In this document: positions 46,140 through 56,303 of the stretch, piece after piece
Numbering within the stretch: position 1 is the stretch's first letter
Layout of the letters: every line of letters begins with the position of its first letter
Assembly (NCBI GenBank): GCA_002005505.1
Contig: MVGU01001523.1
Span: 1-64,000, forward strand
Direction of reading: 5' to 3'
DNA: 64,000 nt
Origin: Botryococcus braunii
Lineage: Eukaryota; Chlorophyta; Trebouxiophyceae
Position numbers and translations under genes: made by a program
Notes under the pieces: generated by a model
The model's database searches: none
What the model was told of the DNA's origin: nothing
What the model saw: the letters and a program-made list of their open reading frames with translations, nothing else

Positions 46140-46806
46140 CAGACACACACAGGCTTGATGACAATAAGAGAACTTGCCAGTGGGAACAACTGGGGAATAA
46201 TAGCAAGGCGGTATAATTTGCATTGCCAATGATAGCTGTAAAATCAGATATATTTAATTATATGAGTGTGGGGGTATGTGTGTCTCGGTGATTAGTTAGG
46301 GGGGGGGGGGGAGACAGAAAGAGGGAGGGGGTGTCAGTGATCTTCCTCAACATGCATGGAGGGGGGGGGCACCTTTCAAACAATGCGAGTCAGGAATCAA
46401 CTTTGAGTACCTGGCCAGGAGACGATACACGTCATGGAGTACTTTCAAGTCCGGGAAAACTGACTGGATGTGCTTTTCAAACTTCAAAACATTATCCACC
46501 CATACAAACTCCGGCATCTGCAACAACACACGTATGTCAGCAGGTGTAGTGCAAATGTAAAATAGAAGCGGGCGTGATGCAAGAATAAAAAAGCATAAGA
46601 CCGCCACAAAACACACCTGCAAGGAGTTTGTAATGATGTGTGCCCGAAGCTGGGCTAGAGCACATTTGATCTCTTCAAAATTATCCGCAGTTAGGTGAAA
46701 AGTTGAAGAACCAATTCTCCATGCTCATCCATTATGGTGAACACGGCCTGGAAGACCCTCTGTCCGCTTGCGTCACGAATGTTCTTCGTGTCGCGAAAGG
46801 TCCAGT

Positions 46807-47172
46807 TGTAAAAGGTTATGGGCAATCGGCTTTCCCTGTACAAAGCAGACAGGTCGTCAATAGACGAAGTTACTCCAGCTACAGTCCGTACGACTGTCTG
46901 CTGAGTGTCACACACAACTGTTGGACAAGACTAGCATCTGGTAATGCCCAGCATCTTTCACAACCCGTTGGTATTCACTCTGGTGGGGCAACCTTAAGAG
47001 TTCATCCGACAAACGTGTGATCTAGATAGGATTGTACCTTATGTTCGAAAACGTCCAGAATCTGCCGTGTCTCAAGGTACCTTATGTCCTCAATGGACCC
47101 ATATCCTAATAGTGCACACATAAAGATCACTTAAAGCACAAGGCATTCAATAATAATGTTCAGAACTCAACA
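46807..47172 (-). repeat. Copia F 3' LTR with a single R block
   Basis: 366 bp. Read on the minus strand it begins TGTTGAGTTCTG and ends CCCATAACCTTTTACA. It is related to the B LTR at both ends and in the gcagacag/ctgtctgc hairpin, but has only one R block, joined directly by acag|ggaaagcc to the LTR end. It looks like the collapsed or ancestral form of the duplicated LTRs. Confidence 0.88.
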
Positions 47173-47192
47173 CTTCCCCTTGCCTGCATGCT

Positions 47193-48462
47193 TTATGTGT
47201 ATCTTCTCAAACCTAGTGAATCACGATGACCAACAAACACGGGCTTGGCAAGTGGCTTGGTCATAATGTCAGCCACATTGCGAGCAGATTCCACATAGAG
47301 GATATCTACCTGCCCAAGTGCCATAGCTTCCCTAGCGTAGTGGAAGCTTACTGCAACGTGCTTTGTGAATTTGGAATATAGGGGGTTCCGTAAATTAGAA
47401 ATGCATCCTTGGTTGTCACAGAAAATTTTGACCCTCCAAGGTGCAGCCCCTATCTCTTCCAAGAAGCCCCTTAGCCAGTTGGCTTCCTTCACAATATGGC
47501 CAGCTGCCATAAACTCAGCTTGCACAGTTGAGGTAGCAACTGCTTCTTGCTTCCCCAAACCACGGCACTACCATAGACTGATAGAACATAGCCAGTGGTG
47601 GAATACCTGTGGTCCAGGTCCCCAGCATAGTCGGCATCAACATAGCCTTCTAGCTCAGGGCCCTTTCCACCCAGAGTAAGAGCTAACTCTCTGGTATCTC
47701 TCAAGTACTTCAGCACTCGAATGGCCTCATTCCAGTGTGAGGTAGTGGGTGTCATTCTATACCTTGACAACACTCCAACAGCCTGAGAAATGTCAGGCCG
47801 GGTCGTATTGGCTATGTACAGCAACGATCCAATTAACTCGCAGTATCGATGACCAGGTGGCAGAGGGGTACCAGCCCCATGTGACATACCATCTGAGGAC
47901 TCGGGTCTGCTGCTAGCCACGAAGTCCTTGGACATGGGGGTATCAACCACACGCCCATCATCAGCAACGCCAAACTTCTCCACAAGAGCATCAATCTTGG
48001 GAATGCAACTCATGGAAATAGTGCCCTGAACTCTATTGCGTAGGACGTGACACCCCAGGAAATCATTCACCTCTCCCAAATCATGGATGGTGAAGTCCTT
48101 CTTCAATAACTCTTTCCCCCACTCAATCTCTGCAACCACTCTGGCAACTATGAGAAGATCATCGACATAAACAAGAATAAACGACAGATTACCATCAGGG
48201 GCCCTCCTGATGTATACCCCAGCGTCGCTCTTGCACACACTATACCCCATCACGCTCAACTTGTCGCTCAAGGTCTTGTGCCAAGCCCGTGGGGCTTGTT
48301 TAAGACCGTAGAGTGCCTTCCTGAGCTTGCACACAACTCTCGTGTTGCCATTCTCAAATCCTGGTGGTTGGGTCACATAGACCTCTTCCTCCAACTCCCC
48401 ATTGAGAAAAGCTGTCTTGATATCCACTTGGTGGATCTCAAGATTTTGTGTGGCAGCCACTG
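47193..48462 (-). pseudogene. Copia F reverse transcriptase (C-terminal part) and RNase H
   Basis: This continues from 56304 after excision of copia E. RT shows [18 protein letters not shown] and the catalytic YVDDLLIVA. RNase H shows [16 protein letters not shown] and NVADIMTKPL. A 7-bp deletion between short repeats (cagagctcag reduced to cag) near 47546 shifts the frame after WGSKKQ, so the RNase H C-terminus is read in the next frame (47558-47193). Confidence 0.92.
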
Positions 48463-49794
48463 TGTTGTGTCTTGGGAGAGAGATAACATAAGGTACGGAT
48501 CTGCTTGTGCGGAGATACGTATACGTAAGTATGGGAGCTCTCTCTCGTTCACACCATTGGTTTTGGACACGTCACATAAAGTGAATAGAGGGACATATGA
48601 TGTGAAAAGAAAAACGCCTGCATCAGGACACAAAAATTGCCGTTATATACTAGGAGACCTGGAGAGAAAGTTCTCCGTGGGTGACATGAGTTCATAGCCT
48701 ATCACGCAAGTACAGATCTCAGTCAGTGAAGTTCAAAGAACCATGATGGAGATCCTATTGTGAGTGTACACGTGTAGGGCAGGTGTACAAGATATAGCAT
48801 AAGTCCGTACTTCGTGGGTGTCACAAGTGTACCTCACACACTTAGGGTGTGGTGATAAAGTACACCTTTCTGTGGTGATCTGTGATTGTGCGTAACGCGC
48901 CATTAAGCTAGGAGGGGCAGATCGGCAGTTCGTTCCTCAGACAGTTGGAACTTTCTATCGAAGTTGCCTGGAGTCCTATTCAGTGGGAATCGCTGAAGGA
49001 CCTGTCTGAGACCTGCCGGAGTATTGCTCTCACTGATATCATGCTATGCTTGTGCATGTCGGCTGCATGAGAGAATATCGGTAAGGCCCGGTTAGAGCAT
49101 CGGTTGTGTTTAGTAAATGATAGTTCATAAGTGTTAATGAGTGCCATTTAGTTGAAAAGACTGAATAACATTCAGTACTGTGCAGGAGGTTGTTGTTTTC
49201 TGTCTATTGAGACAGTGCGAGCTGCATAAGTGTAGAATGTACACGGGTGGGCAGCGGTAAGAACACCTCCTGATAAAAACTTGTGCATTGATGGAAGCCA
49301 TTGTGTTGTTTAGATACTGGTGTAAGTATGATACTGATAGAGAGCAATGTACGTGACTCGTACAGGTGGTCAGTTGCGAGGATGGCGTCGTAACTGATGT
49401 GAGTGCTTGAGTAAGTGACAGATACTTACGGTTGCGAACAGGTAATAAACAACACCATGTAAATAGACAGTTGGAACTTTCTATCGAAGTTGCCTGGAGT
49501 CCTATTCAGTGGGAATCGCTGAAGGACCTGTCTGAGACCTGCCGGAGTATTGCTCTCACTGATATCATGCTATGCTTGTGCATGTGGGCTGCGTGAGAGA
49601 ATATCGGAGGTTGTTGTTTTCTGTCTATTGAGACAGTGCGAGCTGCATAAGTGTAGAATGTACACGGGTGGGCAGCGGTGGTCAGTTGCGAGGATGGCGT
49701 CGTAACTGATGTGAGTGCTTGAGTAAGTGACAGATACTTACGGTTGCGAACAGGTGCTTATTCTACAAATACGGACATCAACTCCAACACAACA
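48463..49794 (+). repeat. Copia E 5' LTR containing unspliced and spliced copies of its own leader
   Basis: R1 consists of exon-like blocks 48941-49080 (140 bp), 49186-49256 (71 bp) and 49366-49441 (76 bp), separated by 49081-49185 (gtaagg...tgtgcag, 105 bp) and 49257-49365 (gtaaga...cgtacag, 109 bp). R2, 49467-49753, is the three blocks joined without the intervening pieces (140+71+76 = 287 bp), differing from R1 at two bases. Between them is a 25-bp spacer, gtaataaac...tgtaaatag, with both AATAAA and TGTAA. The removed pieces have GT-AG ends and strong GTAAG donors. The cataaggtac motif is at 48487. Confidence 0.95.
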
Positions 49795-49797
49795 ATA

Positions 49798-49812
49798 GGT
49801 TATGGGGCCCGC
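49798..49812 (+). other. Copia E candidate primer-binding site
   Basis: ggttatggggcccgc lies three bases after the LTR. It resembles the B, C and D half-tRNA site but with an extra G and one changed base, so pairing to initiator tRNA-Met would be imperfect. The match begins at the same ggttatgg core. Confidence 0.55.
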
Positions 49813-49830
49813 TGCAATCTCCAATGGAGC

Positions 49831-50688
49831 ATGCGAAGAACCAAGCGACCAACTGATCCCGGAAAGCCGCTAGTAAGAACAAACTATCCACTTCCGTGTG
49901 TTGAGGTGACTGTGGAAGTCTTTGGTGACGTTGGTAGACCTGGTTTATATCTGGATCTTGAACATCCAGGGCATAACCCTCACGTGTGGTGTCATAGAAA
50001 ACTTATCGTTCATCATCAAGACATTCGCTTGGAAAACCTTCCGAATCCTGTGATACGTGCAAACTATATATTTGTAGAAGCAGCAAAGAGGGGTCACGTG
50101 CTTGATTGTGAAGAGAATCAGATTGAGTGCTCAGAAGAATGGCTTGATGAGTTAAGGAAAGGTTTTCCTGAAAAGCCGATTGTCTTGCTGAAGTGGGAAG
50201 AACTGTGGATCGAAAATCACGTGAGAAAAGAGTACATAGTGACTGCTGTTGCAACTACCTACAGCACTCAGTTGCCCAAGGAAGATTGGGAGTTTCATTA
50301 CTTTCTGACAGTGCTTAGCAGGTTGAGGCATCTGTGCAAGTCAGCTGGTGCATGCTTCTATGATAACAGCCCTTTCTTACACGTAGAAAAGGGCGTGGTA
50401 GAAAAGGGAAATCCAAATCCATTGATATCTTCCTGGTACACTAAATATAGGGAGTACATCTCTATAGTACAGTACCAGTTCCGCGTTTGGTCCAACTTTT
50501 CAACGTTTCTGTTTGATAGACTTCCATCATGGACACTGGTGGAGGATCACAGGCTGGACCCGTTGTTAATGCATCCCGAGTATTACCAACTGAGGGAGTC
50601 AACATTGGGGGGGGACACACTGGAGAGATTGACGTGGGAGGAAGTGGCACAGCAGACGGGGTTCAAGCACGTGATTCAGGGCCCGTGA
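49831..50688 (+). CDS. Copia E ORF0, 285 aa, overlapping gag-pol
   Basis: Starting from ATG 49831 (MRRTKRPTD), the first in-frame ATG after the PBS, it runs to TGA 50686-50688. It overlaps the gag-pol start (50529) by 160 bp in another frame. The N-terminus is basic. The body is rich in charged and aromatic residues, including WEELWIENHVRKEY and YREYISIVQYQFRVW. No known domain is recognised, and I see no similarity to the smaller ORF0 of C and D. That an 858-bp frame stays open here argues for a real protein. Gag-pol would need leaky scanning, reinitiation or a separate spliced mRNA. Confidence 0.65.
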   Translation: MRRTKRPTDPGKPLVRTNYPLPCVEVTVEVFGDVGRPGLYLDLEHPGHNPHVWCHRKLIVHHQDIRLENLPNPVIRANYIFVEAAKRGHVLDCEENQIECSEEWLDELRKGFPEKPIVLLKWEELWIENHVRKEYIVTAVATTYSTQLPKEDWEFHYFLTVLSRLRHLCKSAGACFYDNSPFLHVEKGVVEKGNPNPLISSWYTKYREYISIVQYQFRVWSNFSTFLFDRLPSWTLVEDHRLDPLLMHPEYYQLRESTLGGDTLERLTWEEVAQQTGFKHVIQGP

Positions 50689-53600
50689 GCACGTCAGGGA
50701 GCGAAGACACCACGAGTCCGGTAAATTCAAGCTTGCAAGTGACTGCTACACTTGACAGGCTTGGTTTCTCCTTAGACATCTGGAGACAGAGTGTTGTTCA
50801 CTGTGCTGTGAGTAAAAATGTGTGGCAGTGTCTGAAGACACACATGCCCGGGACTAAGGGCGATGCGGTAGCTCTTCACTTGTTACTTCAGAAGATTCCA
50901 GAAGTGTGGGCACAAAAGGTGGCATTTATGGAATCTGCTCATGTTGCCCTGAAATGGATTATTAGTCAGTTTGAGGGTGGAGCCAATTTGGACATAAATG
51001 ATGAGTGGCTGGAGTTGCTTGACAATGAGATTATGGGAAATGAAATGTCATTGGAGGAGTACGTCAGCCGCAAGCAACTCCTTGCGAAGCGTCTGTCCAC
51101 CAATGCCATGCCCATCACTACTGCCAAGCTGAAGAAATCAATTTTAAAGTGCCTGCCCTATCAGTTTGATGCCCACAAGGCATCACTGACGGCATCCACA
51201 GCAACAGTGGGTGTGGAGGGGACGTTGACGGCCATCCGCGCAGTGGCAGAGTCCATCGGGTTCAATGATAAAGTTCCACGCGTACCGAGGGCCGCAACAG
51301 CCAAGAAGGAGCCATCCGGACGATATGAGGGAAGGCCATTTCGTGGGACCTGCTACAACTGCCATCAAGTGGGACACAAGAGAGCTGATTGTCCAGCACT
51401 GGCAAAACAAGAAGGAGGTAATTCACAAGGGACTCGTGCAGGCATGGCCACTGCAGGTATGCATGATGGCGTAGAAGGCCAATGGTTGGTGGATACAGGA
51501 GCCACTAATCATATCTGCAATGATATTCGTCTTATGTCAAATGTGGTGGCATATGATGTTGCCAAGCCGTTGTGTTTGGCTGCAAGTGATGGAAGCGCAT
51601 TAAGAAAAGCACAAGGAAATGTAGTACTGTCGGTGAAAGGTGGTGGGAGCATATTGTTGACACAAGTTGAGTATGTTCCAACAGCCACTGATAATTTGTT
51701 TTCAGTGTCTGCGGCTGTGAATGATGGTTGCAAATTTTCAGTCAATGAAAGGGGTGAATATGTCAATGTTTCGGCAGAAAAGAGTGGATTTGAGTGTGAA
51801 ATTGTGTCAATAGGGCGACTGTATTTCCTCTCAAGTAATCAGCGGTTGTGTGCTTGGGGAGGGGCAGCAGCCTCTTTGGTCACTACTAAAGACGAAACAG
51901 AGATATGGCACAGAAGATTGGGTCACCCTGGCATTGTGTGCATGTCACGGATGATGAGAGATAATTTTCTGAATGATCTGAAGGGCAGCACTGCAGAAAT
52001 TGAAAAAGTCGTTACTCATTGTGATGCGTGCATTCGGGGGAAGCAGAGTAAGACTCCACTGCCTACCTCCATGGGTGCAGAGTCTACAGAGAGACTGCAG
52101 CTTGTCCACATGGACGTCATGGGGGAGATGCCAGTTGTTGGGCTGGGTGGAGAGCGGTACTTGCTGGTCCTGCTAGACGACTTCTCGCACAAGTGTGAAG
52201 CTCGATCGTTCAGCTCCAAGGCTGAGGTAGGCCAGCTTGTCCAAGAAATCCTTCTGAAATGGGAAGTATCCACCAAATGTAAAGTGGGTACTGTGAGGAC
52301 TGATAGGGGAACTGAATTTGTAAACAGTGACCTGTCTCAGTTTTTCTCACGTAAAGGGATAACGCATCAAACAAGCGCTCCTTATACGCCCGAGCAGAAT
52401 GGAAAGGTTGAGAGAATTAACAGAGTAATCAAGGAAAGAGTGAGGGCTTTGCTTTTTGATGCTGAAGCAGGGCCTGAGCTGTGGCCTGAAGCAGTTCGCA
52501 CGGTTGTTTATTTGTTAAACTTCAGTGCAGTAAGGGGCAAGAATGCATGTCCCAATGAGCTGTTTTATGGAGGGAAACCTACGTGCAAGTACTTCAAGAT
52601 CTGGGGTTGTCTTGCATATGTTAGGCTGCGAGAACGGCAGCTGACAGCGTTGGGTCCCCGCTCTGTTGCTGGCATGTTCGTGGGGTACGCACAAGGGTCA
52701 AAGGCGTACCGGGTGCTGGTGAAAGGAAAAATTGTTGTGAGCAAAGATGTGCGGTTCGTAGAAGACGAACTAGGGTATTCAGTGGCCTCTCCAGAGGGAG
52801 AGCACAGAGAGAAGGATGTACAGGGTCTGTTTGTGTCTGATGATGATGATGTGGAGTTGGTGGAAGAAGTACAAGAGAGAGTTGTTGATGTTCCAAGGCA
52901 GCTGGCGGTAGAGCCGGCGTTACATGTCGGCAATCTCAGGGATGCGTTACTGCGAGCCCGAGGACTTCTTCAACAACTGCCACCGGCTGAAGCTGACCAG
53001 CAAATGAGTGAGGAGGATGAAGAAAGGGAAGAAGTGAACCAGAGTGAGGAGGATGACAGAGTTGATAGGGCGGATGGTCAAGACGATGACCCCGGACACG
53101 ATGTAGAAATTGATTCTGCCGGGGAAGAAGAAAGAAGGGGTGGGGGAAGATATGATCTGAGAGCAAGCGTGGCTCCACCTGACAGGTTTGTGCCTGGTGC
53201 AAATGCAACAAGTGTACGGGTACATGCTGCTGTGATTGAAAGGGGCGGGGAAGAGAAAATGAGCGCTGCAGATTTGGTCATCCCCAAGCACATTGGGGAA
53301 GCTATGTCTAGCCCTCAAAAGGAGTATTGGAAACAGGCTATGCAAGAGGAACTGGACGCGATTGAAGAGTGTGACACATTTGAGGTTGTAAATAGGCCTG
53401 AAGGTGCAAAAGTCATTCCTCTCATCTGGGTGTTTGCACTTAAAACTGATGAATTTGGGGATGTGGTCCGATTCAAGGCAAGACTGGTCGCACAGGGATG
53501 CCGTCAGGTTGAGGGTATTGACTGTGACCAAACTTTCGCTCCTGTGAGCACGCATGCTTGTAGACGGGTGCTGTTGAACATTGCAGCGACTGAAAATATG

Positions 53601-54857
53601 TCCATTCATCAAGTTGACATCAAAACTGCCTTCTTGAATGGAGAGCTCGAGGAGGAAGTGTACGTGTCACAGCCTCCAGGGTTTTCTAATGGAAACAAGA
53701 AGGAAGTGTACCGCCTGAAGAAAGCTTTGTACGGCCTGAAACAGGCACCCAGGGCCTGGCACAAGAGGTTGACAAGGGACTTGGGAGAAATGGGTTTTAA
53801 GCCATGCTTGAGTGATCCCGGATTATTCATCAATGCGGGAATAGGGGAAGCACGTGTGTTTATTGTCACGTATGTGGATGACTTACTGATAATCAGTAAG
53901 GATGATACTCGTGTGCAGGAGATCAAGTGTGAGCTTAAGAGTAGGTTCAAAATTCATGACTTGGGGGAAGTCAAGAATTTTCTGGGAAGCGAAGTGAAGA
54001 GAGATAGAGAGAAGGGAGTGTTAGTGATCACTAACACTCAGAAAATTCGGGACTTGGCACAGTCCTTTGGGATTGAGGAAGGGGGACGGGTGTACAATAC
54101 ACCCATGTGTAAGAGCTTTGTGGCAACGGAGCAGCCACAGGGTGAGGTGGCTGAGGAGGTGGTGGGGTCAGGTTCTAAACTGCCTGATGGTCATAGGTAT
54201 CTAGATCTTATCGGCTCGCTGCAGTATTTGGCAAATACCACGCGTCCAGATATCTCGCAAGCTGTCAGCTTGCAGGCGCGCTACCGTGCAGCTCCCACAA
54301 CTGCTCATTACAAGGCAGGACTGAGAGTTGTAAGTTATCTTCTTGGTACTAAGGAGATGGGGCTGGTATATGGGGGCACTGGGCAGCAGACCCTTGAAGG
54401 GTATGTTGATTCCGATTTTGCAGGAGACATGGATACACGGAAATCCACAACGGGATTTGTGTTCATGTTGAATGGAGGTGCAGTCTCTTGGGGAAGCAAG
54501 AAACAGCAGTCCGTCGCCACATCTACGGTGGAGGCGGAGTATATAGCTGCAAGCCATGCAATCAAAGAGGGAGTGTGGCTTGGTAGCTTGCTGGGGGAGT
54601 TGGGAAGAGTAGTGAGAGGGGTGAAGCTCATGATGGATAACATGGGCTGCATCGCTAACCTGCAGAATCATGTGCTGTCAAAATACACAAAGCACATAAG
54701 TGTGTGTTATCATCAGGCTCGTGAGAAGGTTGCATGGGGTCAAATTCTGCCTGAGTATGTGGCCACCGATGAGAATGTGGCGGATCTGTTCACAAAACCA
54801 TTGAACAGCCCGTCCTTCTTGAAGCACAGGGACAGCCTTAGGATGGGAATGGTGTAA
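50529..54857 (+). CDS. Copia E gag-pol polyprotein, intact
   Basis: 1442 residues, no stop. Gag includes WLELLDNEIMGNEMSLEEY and the zinc knuckle CYNCHQVGHKRADC near 275. The retropepsin is WLVDTGATNHICND near 319. Integrase: zinc site WHRRLGHPG near 460 to CDACIRGKQ, and catalytic residues in HMDVMGE (about 528), RTDRGTEF (about 590) and PEQNGKVERINR (about 622). An acidic linker (residues about 760-890) precedes the RT, which has [18 protein letters not shown] near 1028 and YVDDLLII near 1115. RNase H: GYVDSDFAGD near 1291, STVEAEY, DNMGC and NVADLFTKPL. All catalytic residues I can check are present. It makes the particle, copies the RNA and integrates the cDNA. Confidence 0.97.
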   Translation: MDTGGGSQAGPVVNASRVLPTEGVNIGGGHTGEIDVGGSGTADGVQARDSGPVSTSGSEDTTSPVNSSLQVTATLDRLGFSLDIWRQSVVHCAVSKNVWQCLKTHMPGTKGDAVALHLLLQKIPEVWAQKVAFMESAHVALKWIISQFEGGANLDINDEWLELLDNEIMGNEMSLEEYVSRKQLLAKRLSTNAMPITTAKLKKSILKCLPYQFDAHKASLTASTATVGVEGTLTAIRAVAESIGFNDKVPRVPRAATAKKEPSGRYEGRPFRGTCYNCHQVGHKRADCPALAKQEGGNSQGTRAGMATAGMHDGVEGQWLVDTGATNHICNDIRLMSNVVAYDVAKPLCLAASDGSALRKAQGNVVLSVKGGGSILLTQVEYVPTATDNLFSVSAAVNDGCKFSVNERGEYVNVSAEKSGFECEIVSIGRLYFLSSNQRLCAWGGAAASLVTTKDETEIWHRRLGHPGIVCMSRMMRDNFLNDLKGSTAEIEKVVTHCDACIRGKQSKTPLPTSMGAESTERLQLVHMDVMGEMPVVGLGGERYLLVLLDDFSHKCEARSFSSKAEVGQLVQEILLKWEVSTKCKVGTVRTDRGTEFVNSDLSQFFSRKGITHQTSAPYTPEQNGKVERINRVIKERVRALLFDAEAGPELWPEAVRTVVYLLNFSAVRGKNACPNELFYGGKPTCKYFKIWGCLAYVRLRERQLTALGPRSVAGMFVGYAQGSKAYRVLVKGKIVVSKDVRFVEDELGYSVASPEGEHREKDVQGLFVSDDDDVELVEEVQERVVDVPRQLAVEPALHVGNLRDALLRARGLLQQLPPAEADQQMSEEDEEREEVNQSEEDDRVDRADGQDDDPGHDVEIDSAGEEERRGGGRYDLRASVAPPDRFVPGANATSVRVHAAVIERGGEEKMSAADLVIPKHIGEAMSSPQKEYWKQAMQEELDAIEECDTFEVVNRPEGAKVIPLIWVFALKTDEFGDVVRFKARLVAQGCRQVEGIDCDQTFAPVSTHACRRVLLNIAATENMSIHQVDIKTAFLNGELEEEVYVSQPPGFSNGNKKEVYRLKKALYGLKQAPRAWHKRLTRDLGEMGFKPCLSDPGLFINAGIGEARVFIVTYVDDLLIISKDDTRVQEIKCELKSRFKIHDLGEVKNFLGSEVKRDREKGVLVITNTQKIRDLAQSFGIEEGGRVYNTPMCKSFVATEQPQGEVAEEVVGSGSKLPDGHRYLDLIGSLQYLANTTRPDISQAVSLQARYRAAPTTAHYKAGLRVVSYLLGTKEMGLVYGGTGQQTLEGYVDSDFAGDMDTRKSTTGFVFMLNGGAVSWGSKKQQSVATSTVEAEYIAASHAIKEGVWLGSLLGELGRVVRGVKLMMDNMGCIANLQNHVLSKYTKHISVCYHQAREKVAWGQILPEYVATDENVADLFTKPLNSPSFLKHRDSLRMGMV

Positions 54858-54971
54858 CGGGTGAGAATGAGAGAGAAGGAGAGTAATGGACTTCTGACTG
54901 TACAAAACAAAACTCAATTAGTAATGAACAGACATTGAACTTTATAAGTGAGTGTCCAAAAGGGGAAGTAT

Positions 54972-56303
54972 TGTTGTGTCTTGGGAGAGAGATAACATAA
55001 GGTACGGATCTGCTTGTGCGGAGATACGTATACGTAAGTATGGGAGCTCTCTCTCGTTCACACCATTGGTTTTGGACACGTCACATAAAGTTAATAGAGG
55101 GACATATGATGTGAAAAGAAAAACGCCTGCATCAGGACACAAAAATTGCCGTTATATACTAGGAGACCTGGAGAGAAAGTTCTCCGTGGGTGACATGAGT
55201 TCATAGCCTATCACGCAAGTACAGATCTCAGTCAGTGAAGTTCAAAGAACCATGATGGAGATCCTATTGTGAGTGTACACGTGTAGGGCAGGTGTACAAG
55301 ATATAGCATAAGTCCGTACTTCGTGGGTGTCACAAGTGTACCTCACACACTTAGGGTGTGGTGATAAAGTACACCTTTCTGCGGTGATCTGTGATTGTGC
55401 GTAACGCGCGATTAAGCTAGGAGGGGCAGATCGGCAGTTCGTTCCTCAGACAGTTGGAACTTTCTATCGAAGTTGCCTGGAGTCCTATTCAGTGGGAATC
55501 GCTGAAGGACCTGTCTGAGACCTGCCGGAGTATTGCTCTCACTGATATCATGCTATGCTTGTGCATGTGGGCTGCGTGAGAGAATATCGGTAAGGCCCGG
55601 TTAGAGCATCGGTTGTGTTTAGTAAATGATAGTTCATAAGTGTTAATGAGTGCCATTTAGTTGAAAAGACTGAATAACATTCAGTACTGTGCAGGAGGTT
55701 GTTGTTTTCTGTCTATTGAGACAGTGCGAGCTGCATAAGTGTAGAATGTACACGGGTGGGCAGCGGTAAGAACACCTCCTGATAAAAACTTGTGCATTGA
55801 TGGAAGCCATTGTGTTGTTTAGATACTGGTGTAAGTATGATACTGATAGAGAGCAATGTACGTGACTCGTACAGGTGGTCAGTTGCGAGGATGGCGTCGT
55901 AACTGATGTGAGTGCTTGAGTAAGTGACAGATACTTACGGTTGCGAACAGGTAATAAACAACACCATGTAAATAGACAGTTGGAACTTTCTATCGAAGTT
56001 GCCTGGAGTCCTATTCAGTGGGAATCGCTGAAGGACCTGTCTGAGACCTGCCGGAGTATTGCTCTCACTGATATCATGCTATGCTTGTGCATGTGGGCTG
56101 CGTGAGAGAATATCGGAGGTTGTTGTTTTCTGTCTATTGAGACAGTGCGAGCTGCATAAGTGTAGAATGTACACGGGTGGGCAGCGGTGGTCAGTTGCGA
56201 GGATGGCGTCGTAACTGATGTGAGTGCTTGAGTAAGTGACAGATACTTACGGTTGCGAACAGGTGCTTATTCTACAAATACGGACATCAACTCCAACACA
56301 ACA
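54972..56303 (+). repeat. Copia E 3' LTR
   Basis: 1332 bp. It has the same R1 blocks (55450-55589, 55695-55765, 55875-55950), spacer (55951-55975) and spliced R2 (55976-56262). Its R1 matches R2 at the two bases where the 5' LTR R1 differs. From 54858 to 54971 lies only the 3' untranslated region. Confidence 0.96.

Larger units (their letters stand above)
38715..46806 (-). pseudogene. Inverted partial second copy of the DUF6729 gene, split by copia B
   Basis: 38715-39083 matches the reverse complement of about 11128-11506 (exon 5 plus its upstream intron). 46140-46806 matches about 10478-11127 (end of exon 3, exon 4 and introns). The join is perfect when copia B and one TSD are removed. Introns are retained, so this is a DNA-level duplication and not a retrocopy. 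The protein is nearly identical to copy 1 in the shared part (NEQDKRDVIKYYKGKGISQQ against NEQDRRDVIKYYKGKGISQQ). The copy stops abruptly near 38715. At the other end it is cut by copia F inside exon 3, so its remainder lies beyond the window. Confidence 0.88.
48463..56303 (+). mobile_element. Copia element E, 7.8 kb, apparently intact
   Basis: Two LTRs of exactly 1332 bp (48463-49794 and 54972-56303) differ at about five positions by eye (0.4%). The TSD cactg lies at 48458-48462 and 56304-56308, and joining the flanks restores the RT frame of copia F. It contains a PBS-like site, an ORF0, an uninterrupted 1442-residue gag-pol and a purine-rich tract (aaaaggggaagta). It is the only element here with no coding lesion and is the best candidate for current activity. 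Confidence 0.97.

Noticed and set aside
39540..46229. Open frames within the copia LTRs (for example at 39540-39812, 45895-46158 and the minus-strand counterparts)
   Set aside because: They fall in R blocks and recur only because the LTR recurs. Their frames cross splice-like junctions and the PBS.
38715..46806. Second DUF6729 copy as a processed retrocopy
   Set aside because: Introns and even the intronic GT tract are retained, so it came from DNA.
49744..49830. ORF0 of copia E starting inside the LTR at a GTG
   Set aside because: The start is not an ATG and the extension crosses the primer-binding site. ATG 49831 is the better eukaryotic start.
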